This document shows positions 13,184-25,599 of a DNA stretch of 64,000 bases, piece after piece (the first letter of the stretch is position 1; each line of letters starts with the position of its first letter). The notes under the pieces were generated by a model. That model did not search any database. It saw only the letters and a list, made by a program, of their open reading frames with translations, and was not told the DNA's origin. The stretch is from Mytilus edulis (Eukaryota > Mollusca > Bivalvia > Mytilida > Mytilidae), in the NCBI RefSeq assembly GCF_963676685.1, contig NC_092345.1:48195838-48259837 (forward strand), given 5' to 3'. A program made the position numbers and the translations under genes.

Positions 13184-14900
13184 AAATGAATAAATGCATG
13201 AATTTGAATAATGAATATAATGCAGGTTATTCTGTTTGTTTTTTTTTTTATTTCAAATCATAAAATTTCTTTTTAAGTTTTTAACATAAGATATCTATTT
13301 GAAATCAAGAATAAAGCAAACAAAATATACGGTTAATATTGGAAAAATAATTTGAAAGATAAATTGAAATGGAAATGCAACAACATGCCTACATCTATGC
13401 AGGTATGGAAGGTATTATGTTTGTTTACAGTTTGCACTGGAGACGAAATAAAGTTAAACTACTTCAAACATATTTATTTACATATAATTTGCTTTTTATC
13501 TAATAAACTAGTAAAATAGGCTCTTACATAAGTCAGAATAAAGGAATAACATGTATTTCATGTTTCAGTAATATCAAATATTATCTCATTTCATCACATA
13601 CACCATAGTGGGTCAGTCTTCACACATTTCAATGGATACTGTATTTTTGCACATGTACATGTAACTGTCATATAAACTTTACAACAGCTTGCTCACAACT
13701 TCACCATACCTGAATTAAAAAAAATAACATGCAAATGATACATTGTATAAGAAAAAAAAACATGCTTTTACTCTGGCTGCTACATGAACCTTACATGTCA
13801 TGACACTATTCAAACAAGAATACTATCAAAACGATTAATTAATGGCCAAAAAATACAAATTTTCAACTATTTGGTTTTCTGACACTGGCCAAAGCTTGAA
13901 ATCCAACACCTTCACACTCTATATCATTGTTCATACTAAAATAAGATTCTGTAGGGTATGGTTGGTCAGCCAAATGACACACATTTGTCTAACATGTGCA
14001 CTTGCACTAAAACTAGTAGAATACTAGCAACTACCATCCATATTTAAAACAAATGTATACATGTATGTAAATGTCATCATTTTGAAATGGAATACCATAT
14101 CATCATGATCATTGATAAGATTTTATTTATCTAAACAATTAAAAAAAATACAAACTACATGTACATGTATGTAGTCATTATTTAACTATGAATTGCAATG
14201 GTTCTCTGCACCACAATGGTCATGCAGAAGTCCAGTGGTTTACTGCTAAAGTATTACTCTATCTTGTTGAGAGTTACACAGAAGTTTTTTGGTAGTAATC
14301 ATGGTAATGCTGAAGTTTGATGACTACAATAGTAACATAAACTTTTTTTATATATTTTTTTTTCATTTTGACATAGAAATAGAAATCAAATTGTTTGTAC
14401 ATGTATATATCTTGATATTGTATGGTGACATGTCAGACTATCCTTTTTTTCTCAGTTTGTATACATAAATGTCACACGTGTAAAAATCAGAAAAGCATCT
14501 TCAATGTTTAAGAGTATAACATCACCCTGTTAATGTAAAACATTCATGTCCATGATAAATAGTAATTGAATTTCCGTTTAGGCTGTATAAACAGGTACAT
14601 GTATAATTCATATCAATAGGCTTATACATGTATATATATGTATACATGATATATACGAGTCTAAATTGAAAACTACATTCAAACCTATATATATATCACC
14701 ATCACTGCTGTTTATCTGATGGATAAATCTGTTGTATAGTTGTCACTGGCTCAGATGTACTTATAAATACAATTATTTTCCGTGACTGCATCTTACATTG
14801 TAAGATCCTTTATTATAGATAATTTAGCTGATCTGTAAGAATAACATCTTCATGCCTTATATATCATGTACTGTAGTACGACGCTAGATTAAAACTGACG
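13184..14900. other. Non-coding, AT-rich; no features recognised
   Basis: No gene is seen on either strand. Short ACATGTA-type palindromes are frequent around 14040-14170 and 14590-14650. Confidence 0.4.
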
Positions 14901-14942
14901 TGGAAAGGTAACACCCAGCCACTGAAAGCTTCATTTTTTATG

Positions 14943-15175
14943 AAGCCAAGGTGGTCGTGTGGTCTAGCGCACCGGTTACAGTGCAGGGGATTTGGTGTCA
15001 CAATATCTCAGTAGCATGGGTTCGAATCCCGGCGAGGGAAGAACCAAAAACTGTGAAAGCAAATTTACAGATCTAACATTGTTGGGTTGATGTTTAGACG
15101 TGTTGTATATACAAATGTAGAGACATACATGTATATATATATATAGACAAACGAAGGCCCAGGTTCAATAAATTC
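14943..15175 (+). mobile_element. tRNA-derived SINE
   Basis: It has a tRNA-like head with an A-box-like segment (TGTGGTCTAGCGCACCGG) and a clear B box (GGTTCGAATCC, about 15019). The body reads 'AAAGCAAATTTACAGATCT' and 'TTGTTGGGTTGATGTTTAGA', and it ends in a TATATA-rich tail. A second, head-truncated copy lies at 22284-22417. Base pairing for an acceptor stem is not evident, so it is not a functional tRNA gene. Confidence 0.75.
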
Positions 15176-15784
15176 ACTATAAAAGCTTAGTTCTAAGATC
15201 ATTTTTCTTCAAATGAAACAAGTTCTATACTAAATTCAATTAAGTTGTTTGATATACACTTCATGCAAATAATACTTTGAAAGAAAGACAAATCTTTTTG
15301 GATGCTTGTATGTGATCAACAGATCAAGGAACACTATGGATTACTGTACACAGTATTTACTACAATGTTGGGAGTAAATTGTTGAATATGTGAGACTACT
15401 ATAACATTAACACTGGGTTATAACTTTAGTAGTCTCAGTAAATAATAAATGGCTATAGTTGTAAGTCTGGGACTATATGTTTTCTTTCAAAGCCAACATA
15501 CTGAGAGAAAAAAAGTACATTTCAAGGATTTTTTTCTAGGTTACAAAATGTCCTTTATCAAATTTTGAGGTCATTTTTTTAATTCTTTTAATATAAATGG
15601 ATAAAACCCTTTCATTACCTAGGAAATTGTGTTGATGCAAATAACATACATTTGTTTGGTGGTGCAAATTGACAAAGTAGCTATACTCTTAGTGTTAGAC
15701 TAATTATATCATATTATTATAATATAATGGTTTAGACGAATTATATCATATTATTATAATTACGCAACAAAGCCAAATATGCAA

Positions 15785-15905
15785 AATTGCGGAAACATTT
15801 TTTTAATTTTTCCCTCACCGGGAATCGAATTGAAGCTATTATGATATCGAGATCACACTGTATGCACTGTGTCAAGCGCTCGAAACAACTCGGCTGCCTT
15901 AAGTT
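15785..15905 (-). mobile_element. tRNA-derived SINE, second type, minus strand
   Basis: The reverse complement reads GGCAGCCGAGTTGTTTCGAG (A-box side), CACAGTGCATACAGTGTGAT, then AATTCGATTCCCGG (B box). It is Leu/Ser-tRNA-like. To its left, 15700-15765 holds a short direct duplication of TTATATCATATTATTATAAT. Confidence 0.6.
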
Positions 15906-16197
15906 AACTACTGTGAAAAATAAATGTTCGGTGGCCTACTGATACCTTTCCTCGTTAGTAGAATGATCCATCTAGAGATATAACAAAGTCACATGCATAT
16001 ATTATAGGCTCGTTTTTTTAATATAATGTAGCGATTTTAGTTTGACAGTATAATTTATTACTATGTAAGATGTCTTTCGTTTTATTACGTTAGGATTTAA
16101 TTCCTTTTCCATAGCTATGGGGCACCGCCCAGTATTTTTATTTATTTTGACGGTATCTTTTTTTGTTTAAATTCACCGCCCTATATCTTCACATACT

Positions 16198-16348
16198 CGT
16201 AGCCAGGAGGGGGAATTCGGACGAACTCCCCCTCGAAAACAAATAAGCACTGTTAAAGTCAAATGTTCTGTTCGAATTGTGACTGTTAAAGTCGAGTTTG
16301 TGAGTCCAACGACCCCCCCCCCCCCCTCCCCTTGAAATTCCTGGCTAC
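16198..16348. mobile_element. Short inverted-terminal element (GTAGCCAGGA ends)
   Basis: The ends GTAGCCAGGAGGGGGAATTC and GAAATTCCTGGCTAC are inverted repeats around a ~150-bp G/C-tract-rich body. It interrupts a run of short direct repeats containing ACCGCCCGGTATCTT (16080-16490). Confidence 0.55.
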
Positions 16349-16388
16349 GGGCCTGCTTCAGACCCGCCTGGTATGACATCTTTGAAAC

Positions 16389-16720
16389 TGTTAGGGTACC
16401 ACCAAGTAGCCAATCTTAAGAACCGTTGAGGTACCGCCCGGTATCTTAAAAACCGCCCGGTACCTTATCTTTGGAACCGTTGGGTTAACGCCTACAATTA
16501 TGTATATAAGGGGATGCGAGAGTGATCAGAGAGTGGGGATAGAAAGCTAGAGGCTTGAGAGTGATATTGTGTTAGTGAGATTAGGATTATTGTTCAGCTG
16601 TTTTTTTTACATGTTAAACTGATATCATATATTTAACAGAATACATTGTGATTTTAATTGAAACTTTGTGTTGTGGTTTGTTTTCTGTGTGCCATTGGAA
16701 CATGGAATCTACGCAATTTA
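16389..16720 (+). promoter_or_regulatory. Possible LTR-like promoter: short direct repeats plus TATA box
   Basis: Two to three ~36-bp repeats (CCGTT..GGTACC, CCGCCCGGTATCTTA) precede a TATATAAGG box at about 16502, followed by ~200 bp that could be a transcribed leader. Enhancer-like repeats followed by TATA resemble a solo LTR. No second LTR, primer-binding site or gag/pol remnant was found, so this is tentative. Confidence 0.25.
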
Positions 16721-16829
16721 CGCGACCTCAAAATAACATATCGGCAAACAAGAATCCATAAAAAAACCCGACAACACTGCAATTGATATATAAGACCGTT
16801 GGTGTTCCTGTTTGAATGGTTTTATCCTA

Positions 16830-16985
16830 GTACTTTTGGGGCCCTTTATAGCTTGATGTTCGGTATATGAGTTAAGGATCCGTGTTGAAGACTGTACCTT
16901 GACCTATAATGGTTTACTTTTATATGTTGTGACTTGGATGGAGAGTTGTCTCATTTGCACTTATACCACATCTTCCTTTGTATAT
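16830..16985 (-). repeat. Dispersed repeat, 'AAGATGTGGTATGAGTGCC' subfamily
   Basis: The reverse strand gives 'GAAGATGTGGTATAAGTGC', 'GAGACAACTCTCCATCCAAG' and 'GTAAACCATTATAGGTCAAG', matching the copy at 29345-29485. Non-coding. Confidence 0.6.
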
Positions 16986-16999
16986 GTGTCCATCGCTCT

Positions 17000-18470
17000 A
17001 GATCACACGTCGTATACATATGGTGTCAATATTCCATATAATGTTTCTTTGAATAAATAATTTCAACCAATGAAAACCCTTTCACCCCTTTTAATATTGA
17101 AATATGAAATAAAGAGATTTAATAGTCTTGTCAATAACACCGAACCCCGAAAATAAAAAGACCAAAGAAACAGCATGAAATCAACTAACGTTGCCAAGTA
17201 TCACCGAAATGACATGCGATAACGTTATGAAAAGGCATATATGATAAAAGTCAAAGCATGTGTTAACTTTTCAAATCAGCCCTTAAGCACCTATTACAAA
17301 AATATGGAATTTACGTAAATTTGATGCTATTATCATTTGGTAAAAATTATATGTTTTTTAGTCTAATATATGATAAAAATAAGATAAGAAGCTGATAATT
17401 TTATTAATATAATTAAGAACACACAAAGGGCATCATTTTACAACAATATTATGCACAATATGATTAAAAAAAAAGTAAAACAGAAACCTAATACCATACT
17501 ATAAAACTATGCACAAGCATCATAAAGTAGCCCTTCGTCCAATTTTTTACCCTGTGTGCATAATTTACCATAGATATAATGACAGAAACATAAAAAGCAA
17601 ATCTTGCAACCTTTGACAACACTGCCAAATTTGAGGCTTTTTTTTTTATTTACACCAAGAATATACTTTAGATATCTGAAATGTCATTTTTCCAAATAAT
17701 AATTTATGTAGATTAATTCAAAATAGATAATCACTTTTTTTTCCTTGCCAGCAGCAGAGTTAATCTTAAATGAACCCCAAATTTAATATAATAAAATTGG
17801 TTTTATTGTGTGATCATATAAATGAGTTGCAGTATCAGTATTTGGATTACAAGCTGACATGGATTTTTGTAATTTAGATTTTGCCTTCAAGGATTTTTTT
17901 TAATAGCTGGTCTTTCCCCGGTTGAAAAAGACCACTAGAAGTAAAGACTGTCCCTAAAAATTTATATCTATTACACGTAACACATTATATAGCCCCTTTA
18001 TCTAAATAAAGGGATTCCTTCAGGGAAAAAAATCCAGACTTGTTAAAATTAAAACTTTTGTTTTGGACAAGTTTACATCTAGACACCAATCAATATAATA
18101 AGTATCCTGTATATCAAGTAGGTTTTGAAGACCCTTTTTAATTTTTGATAATACAATAATATATATATACATCTTACAAAAATCATGTTTTTATATAGAT
18201 ATAAAAAAAATGAATGAATGTATCGGTATATTATTTAGGCAGATTAATATTATACACATACAGATTAAAATAAAATTCAAGAAAAACAACCAAACAATTG
18301 TCCTGTTTGTGTTCCCACATTTTATTAAACGTTCATACTAACTGACTTAACAAAAATAAAGTCATGCTTAACATCTGATTTTTCATATTCAGCTGTCGAA
18401 AATTATAATGTATCATCAATAGATGAATACCATGCATCATTCAATATTATTGATCATTATTAGTAAAAAT
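17000..18470. other. Non-coding, AT-rich; no features recognised
   Basis: No open frame or repeat family is recognised. It lies between the dispersed repeat and the LINE tail. Confidence 0.35.
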
Positions 18471-18484
18471 AGAACTACACATAC

Positions 18485-18760
18485 ATGTATGCGCTACGAA
18501 CGTTTACCAAATGCATGAACGGACTTGCTTTAATATGTAATAATAAAATTGAAGCTGAGGAACATGTACTACTTGAATGTAAGCTCTATGACGATTTAAG
18601 GAACGAACTTTATAAATATATAAACAGTGTAGATGAGAACTTTAACATGTTTACGAACCATGAGATAACGTGCTGGGATGCTTATTTTATACTCGTTAAC
18701 GTTATTTAAAAATGTGCCAAAACCTGCAAATCTATTTTATTTTTTATGAAATTTTACTTT
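18485..18760 (+). pseudogene. 3' end of a non-LTR retrotransposon (reverse transcriptase tail)
   Basis: A 74-codon frame contains ICNNKIEAEEHVLLECKLYD, followed by DLRNELY. This is the cysteine/histidine tail typical of LINE ORF2 C-termini (C..N.I..EEH.LL.C..Y...R). No upstream RT sequence remains, so the copy is severely 5' truncated. It lies just downstream of gene 18873-25516 and on the opposite strand. Confidence 0.6.
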
Positions 18761-18872
18761 ATGTCTCTCAAAACTCTTTGAAGAATGGTATTAATATCTA
18801 TTTATGGTTTTATGATATATGTAAATATTGTATTATCTATCTATAATACATTTAAGTAATAAGATCACATAA

Positions 18873-21800
18873 TCACTTTTTTATGACCCAGTCATTGGAG
18901 TTGCTAACATTTTCCGGTCTGGGGCGTATTGATGGTGCCCCAGTTTTGCGTCTGTTAAACACACGTTTCCCTTGTTGGCTAAGCGTGGTCTTGTGCTTAG
19001 CATCCAAGGCACGTAGGCAGTTGGTGTATTCGTCCGACCGCCAGGTAAGCGGTCGGACGATAAACGATGCTTCATCATCTGTGTCATCCTCTTCCGATGA
19101 CATATATTGGATGAGGAGAGCCTCCTCAATTGCCTTGGCCTCTTCTTTCGTCCATGATGTCTTAAGCTTAATTGCTTTTAATCTGTAATTCATTTTCTGA
19201 AAAGGGAAACAAAAAATACAACAAAATAAGAAAGGCATGTGGTAAATCCGAAATTATTGTCACAATAATCATCATGAACTCAGTCAAATTAATTATATTT
19301 TATGCAATTGCAGACATAAAGGACACACAAAAACAGCAACAACACAATCACATATATTACATATAATATATATATACAGTGCACACATTTAATATTAAAA
19401 AATCAGAAAGCGCACTAACGCCTTGGATGATGTTAAAAAATTGAGAATAGAATGATCCCTATTTTGCAATGACTTCTCTCTTGACACTCATACTATAGAA
19501 AAAGTTTAAGAGTTCCAACTTTCTTTTATTCAATCAGGACAATATTCATGTTAAAAATACTGTGTAATATATACAACTGCAATATCGTAAACCATAGTAT
19601 GTGTTCCCTTGGAATATGTTTTATATCGTCTTATTTCTATAGAAGTGTACTTGTTGTCGCTGACACGAAATTTTGTAAAATACATATACTATTAGTCGAT
19701 TTGGTCGTAGCTTTATTTAAATTTTCCAGCGGATATATACAATTGGTTTCGAATTAGACTAATTGTATAAACTAGATATTTAATATATATATTCACTCGT
19801 TTGAGTATTTTTTTCTAAAAATCTATAACATCAGATTTATATTACAATTAAATTCTTTAAAATTACAATGTACATATTAAGCAGTTTTATTTAAGATTCA
19901 TATGATATTAAAATGAGTACTTTTTGCACAAATAATTTTAACCTTTTCATGTATTTATGGCTTTGGTACATAACATAGTTTGATCAACAATCTTTACATT
20001 TCTAACATAAGTGCTACTTCATAGTTCTATATATATATATTTCCTTGAGATGAAAAAAAGAAGAAAGAAATGCAAATGTAGAATAAGAATAGATCTAGAG
20101 AAATGTAAATTTTAAAGTGTCTCTAACGAGAACAAAGATAACCTTAGTACGGTTCAATAGAAAAATCTAATGATAGGATTGTAACTTTCACATGCATTTC
20201 AATTGAAATCTTGCATCTTTTGCGGTAATAAGGATGAAATCTCTCTATAAAAAATAAAATTGTCCTGTCACCTCAGCAAATGTTAAAAGAGGCAGAACAA
20301 ATTTCCGGCGCCAAATAATATTCAATCGCAGATTTAAGTCAATAGTTGATAAAAAATAAAATGAAAGAATTTTGACAACGCTCAAATTCAAGCTTAAATA
20401 TGAAAAATCTATCAAATATACCATTAAACGTCACTTTTCAAATCAGTATGTTTGCATAATGATGTCAGTACCTGATGTATGTCTATTATATTTATGTAAC
20501 AAAAGCATTCTACATTCTAATAAAAAGCTAACATTTTACAAGCTAAAACTTAAAAAAAAAACCGCCATATTTTGGGGACAAAAAAAAGGTCTTACTACTC
20601 CTTTGATTAAGAATTATTTGCGGAATGAAATTTGGTATAACCACCAACCATATTGAGCAATAGCATGGTTTGGGAAGAGAAAAACTATTCGGATCTAAAA
20701 TCATAATGAACAAAAAATATATAATGACATAATACTGTGAAGATCGAAAAATTATGATTATAGGTTGAGGGATAGTAGATAAAAATGTGTACTGAGAAGG
20801 GGGTTTGGTGGTAACGGGTTTATTTTTAGATAACATGATTTAATGAATTTTCGGGCTTGAAGCCCATTATTCGACGTAATTCATAAAATTTGATGAAAAA
20901 GGCCACGTGCTATTTTATTTTCGTTCATCATAAAATTACATATATATATTGTTCGATCACACACACCCTTTTTACAACCGTCTAAACTGTAGAATATTAC
21001 AATGTTTGTCCATGTCATTTCAAAATTATCGGACTTTCATTTGTTGATTATTTGCTTACCCTTTGCTTTCTTGAATATTTAAGCATCTTCTTCTTGTGGT
21101 CATCCATCTGTCCTGCAGCAACCATTCTTGCTTTATTCTTGAAACTTCTGAAGTATGTCTCGATGCCCGCTGTAAAAGATACGTTGATACTATATCTATC
21201 AGGAAAACATATTTCTCTTATCCTAAATCTAATTGGGTATTTGTTACAGAATCTGTGGAAGTTTTTTGGGGGCCAATTATACCTTGACATGGATAAAAGA
21301 AAACTGTATTCCGTTACGCCTTATTTCCAAAATAATTTGAACAACGTCTAAATGTTGTTTCGTATATTTACTGAACTCTGCCTTCAAAGTAAATATAATT
21401 AACTATGTGAATTCGTTTCGTTTCTATTCTTTCCGTTTAAACAATAGTAGTTTGTGCCTTAATGTCGACCCATCAGATAGATATTGTTAAAAAATGTTTT
21501 GAAAACAAGTTTCATCTCACCAACAAAAGGTGGAGAACATCTATCTTAACATAACTGTGTTAGTGCCAAACATTATGATCAATTAATTGTCATCATAATT
21601 TTTTTTTTTTTTTTTTTTTTTTGGTCGTTTGCTTGTTATCTCATTGTCATATATTCTAATTAACTCATCTGTATTCCTTGAATTTTGATAGTTGACTAAA
21701 ATCTGACAACTATATATCATGGACGACCATCAAAATGCGTACTAATTAAAAGAGATAATTTAAATACTTCATGATCTACACTTATATATGTATTATATTA

Positions 21801-24800
21801 CCATTTATTATTCCGTTCTCTGTTGTTGGATATATTCCCTGTACAAAAACTTTGATACTATCTGACATGGGCTTGTTCTCCTCCGAAAAAGGCCTGGGTA
21901 AACAAAACAAAAATAGTTCTATTAAGATTAAATTACGAAGCATTTACAAACATTAAGCCACATTTTCAGTTTGAAGTGAACGGTACAGCGATGTTATTCA
22001 TCATGTTCATAGGCAGGAACATGAACATATAGAAGTCGAACTTAACAAAAGTGTGAAGAATCAGAAAATGCATTTTATACAAGCATCATGAGTACATATT
22101 GTAACAGATGAAAGCTAACTGTTTCGATAATACTGTTACATATCGGTATTTTCGATTACTGTGTGAAATTACATATAAAACGGATATATATGTATTTATA
22201 AGTGCATATGTATATCATAATGTGCATATACACGGAACACATTGTTTAATTAATGTATAGAATTCGCAAATAAAGATATATAAGTGCAGGCGATTTGGTG
22301 TCACGATATCACAGTAGCGATGGGTTCGAATCCCGGCGAGGGAAGAACAAAAAAATTGCGAAAGCAAATTTACAGATCTAACATTGTTGGGTTGATGTTT
22401 AGACGAGTTGTATATACCTTTCATGTATATCGAAATCATTTTAATTTCAAACTAATGAGACTAATGAAACGGTTATAGGTTTTTCTCACTGTGCATTTAT
22501 AATGCTATACGTGATACATGATCTCCAGGAAGTAATAGATAAATATAAACTGAATTCTTACTTCAGTGTTGCACCTGTATCGGTTTTAGCTTTCCAAGCA
22601 AGGCCACTGTTTTCTGCATCACCAAAAGCATCTCTGACTGCTTGCTATAAAATTATAAAAGGTCAGAAAGTTTATTAAATGCAGACAAAGAAGTTCTTTG
22701 TCACAATTAAACAAAATTTAAAACCCATGTAGCGGACACTGATAGCGGAGCACTGCAAACTTTCTGAAGTTGGAACAAAGACTATAAATCGGGGCGGGGG
22801 CGGGGGGGGGGGGGGGGTAATCTCAAAGCTATCTGATTAGGAAGTGTCCTAAGACCATCTCATGACACGTCTTAAATTTGTCTTAAACATTTTATCACAA
22901 AACTACTTTAACGGTTTAAAATTTCGCACTGAGGACAGTTTTAGAACATCCTAACATAAGATAATCTTACATCATGTATACATAGCATCGAAACACAATT
23001 CAAGAGTGTCTTAAGATGACCGCATTAATTTTAAAATTGTGTCTTAGGACGAATATTAAGATATTTTCGAGAACACCACCTTTGATGTCTTTTTTGTCAC
23101 CAAACTTAATATATTAAAGTCAAAATAAGTTAAACTTTTTGTAGGAGTTTACTTAATTATATATGTTCCTCTGTTTCAATGACCAGCTTAATTCCGGAAC
23201 AGACAATTATATAGCCCAAAAATGGTAATAATAAAAAGCAGTAATTCATGAAAGATATTCACCTGTTCCAATAATCTTGTATCATACAAACACGATATAC
23301 AAAATGTGCGTTACACAATAAAATCATTGTCGTGAGCACCCGTATAGATATTGTTAACTCCGTTACTCATGTAATGGGAAGAATTATTATTTATCTTTTA
23401 AATTACATTACCTGAACCTGAGCTGGAACCTCAGGAGCAGCACTTGCTTTAACAGTCTTGCTGGTGTTGGTCTCAGCTAGCCTTTCCAAAATCCTATCAA
23501 TTTTAACATCCGTGTTCTTCACGGTCTGATCCAAATCACTTACTTTCTTTGAGAGAATCTTCAGCTCTGAAAGCACTCTCTGCAACAAAAAGTGTTTTCA
23601 ATATATAGTGTTTTCTATAGATATTATTTTCAACTTAGTACACGTACGAAACTATCACTGACAGTATATTATTTATAAGAACCGATTGATGTTTTTGTAT
23701 CTGAAGTACGTTATAGCCATTAAAATCATTTCACAAAAAGCATACGAATCGGAGGCGGATACAGGACATTATATAAAAGGAGCGGGGAGTAGCGATAAGA
23801 GTTGGGCTTGTATAAAAAAAAATGGCTTCTGCGGGGAAAACTTTGTAATATGTTTCAAAATTTAATGTGTAGATATTTAAAAGGCAAAAGATTGACGAGA
23901 CTAAGATTAACTGGTTTTCAATAAGCTTTATTTACCTTATCACTGTTCCTTGTGTCTATCAGGGACGAAACATCTCCCATCGCACAAGCGTTTGCGGTGC
24001 TTGTACTTGGAACCGGACTGACCTCTCTTGCAGTTTCATCTCTCTACAACAACAAAGCATGTGCAATTGATAGTTCAAATTACTAATAGTGTTTTTGGAA
24101 CGATACAATAGAACTAATATACAGAACATTATATAACATGCCACACATTGAACTCATCTGTAGTACGTGTTTTGCATACATTTTATGACTATTTTGAGAT
24201 ACAGTAAAGCCCCAGTTATGGGGCGCCGAATGGGACTCTTGTGGTTTTGTACAAAATTCAATTCTGTCATAACAAAATCATTTTTGTCTTACAAAACTAT
24301 GTGATACAGACTTGTTTTATGAGAACTTCAATTTTGTGATGACAAAATTCATTTTTGTAGACAAAATTCATTTTTGTCATGACAAAAGTAAATTTTGTCA
24401 AAAAGGTATGCAAATATAAACTTATTTGCATACAAAAATGACTTTTGTTACCTGATATGGAAATTAAAACACAAAAGTCAATTGTGTAAAACAAGATTCA
24501 ATTTTGTGAGACAAAATTGACTTAAATGAGACAAAATTGACTTTTGTGAGACAAAATTGACTTTTGTGAAACAAAATTGACTTTTGTGAAACAAAATTCG
24601 ATTTTGTCAATTTTGTCTCACATGTGAACACAAAATAGACTTTTGTGAGACAAAATTGTCTCAATGTCTCAATTTTGTCTATTTTGTGTCACACAAGTCA
24701 ATTTGGAGACGACAAAATTGACTTTTGTGAAACAGAATTGACTTTTGTGAGACAAAATTGACCTTATTGAAAAAAATTGACAAAATTGAATTTTGTCTCA

Positions 24801-25516
24801 CTTATGTCAATTTTGTATCACAATTTTGTCTCACAATTTTGTCTCACAAGATTGTCTCCCGTAAGTTTTGAAAATTCAAAAACAAACGTAAGTAGCGAAA
24901 GTTGAAACGAAGTAGAAATCTAGTAAATACGTATCAAAGCTTAGCGTAACGTAACAATTCGTGGTGGAAACGTGAGTCTATATACCGGTACACGTACTTA
25001 TATATACGTAATAAAACGTGATAAGAACGTATCACAAACCTAGTTAGACCTAGCTTTTAAAATAACAGCACATTTTTTTATTCAAAACATATAGTTGAAA
25101 CGTAGCATTTTGAAACGTAGTAAAACGTGACAGTATGACTGGGGCTAGCCTTTAGGTCAGTTCAAAATATATATAAATATCGATGTATTGAAAGTTTGAC
25201 GATAGTATAAAATTGGACAATTGTTTTTTAAGAGATAGTAAAAAAAAATAATTTACTAGTACTTATCATTTACGTTATCACTACTCCTTACCTCCATCAA
25301 AGACGAAACATCTCCTATAGACTCGTCAGGACACACACCGGTTCTTTCCTTATGATTTGGAGTACTAGTTCTGTTGACCCTTTTTAGTGGTGGTATTTCA
25401 CTTTCTTCAGAGTCGGACCCATCAAAACTCGGAAGGAAACTGTTTCTTTTTTGCACTTTATGAGGAGGAGTTTCATCATCTGATGGTTGTCTAGAAGTTG
25501 ACGCTGACATCGACAT
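18873..25516 (-). CDS. Six-exon gene encoding a 372-residue protein of unknown function
   Basis: Coding exons, in transcript order, are 25516-25274, 24043-23936, 23579-23412, 22644-22562, 21252-21060 and 19196-18873. Every junction has GT/AG and the phases agree, including a codon split AA|A between exons 4 and 5. The start ATG has an in-frame TAG 24 nt before it. Residues 1-117 are Ser/Asp/Glu/Pro-rich. Residues 119-151 form a probable coiled coil (VLSELKILSKKVSDLDQTV). Residues 174-245 hold a Trp/Phe/Tyr block (GLAWKAK, YFRSFKNKARM). Then comes a basic KKKMLKYSRKQRKMNYRLK segment, an acidic SSEEDDTDDE (about 298-307), FIVRPLTWRS (about 310-319) and a basic C-terminus. I recall anonymous invertebrate proteins with a similar SSEE..(F/V)..LPWRS end, but I know no function. 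The basic region suggests a nuclear nucleic-acid-binding protein, which is inference only. The exon 1 and exon 2 ends are duplicates of each other. Confidence 0.8.
22284..22417 (+). mobile_element. tRNA-derived SINE, head-truncated, in an intron
   Basis: It matches 14980-15110 from GATTTGGTGTCAC through the B box GGTTCGAATCCCGGC, AAAGCAAATTTACAGATCT and TTGTTGGGTTGATGTTTAGA. It sits in the intron between exons 4 and 5 of the six-exon gene, on the opposite strand to it. Confidence 0.75.
22800..23085 (-). repeat. CCTAAGACA-rich dispersed repeat in an intron
   Basis: The reverse strand begins GGTGTTCTCGAAAATATCTT, then ATTCGTCCTAAGACACAATT. It matches 46262-46440 (GGTGTTCTCGAAAGTGTCCT, ATTCGTCCTAAGACACATCT) over about 180 bp, including 'TTATGTTAG'. 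A G tract abuts it at the left. It lies in the intron between exons 3 and 4 of the six-exon gene. Confidence 0.6.
24235..24860. repeat. 20-bp near-palindromic tandem array in intron 1
   Basis: The unit GACAAAATTGACTTTTGTGA recurs many times, in places exactly 20 bp apart (24510-24600), elsewhere with degenerate spacing and inverted units (TTTTGTCTCAC). ACAAAA and TTTTGT pair within each unit, so single strands could form serial hairpins. It lies between exons 1 and 2 of the six-exon gene. No unique spacers are present. Confidence 0.8.
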
Positions 25517-25599
25517 GATGTGAATGAAGTTGGAATCTCTCTACTCGCACGATATATACTTGAAATTTTATTATGCAAACCTTGATAGAATGGACACTT

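Noticed and set aside
14950..15035. Functional tRNA gene
   Set aside because: The B box is good but no acceptor stem pairs and the same unit, head-truncated, recurs at 22.3 kb with a common tail, so it is a SINE.
24235..24860. CRISPR-like regular short repeats
   Set aside because: There are no unique spacers of constant size, the units are directly abutting or inverted, and the setting is a eukaryotic intron.
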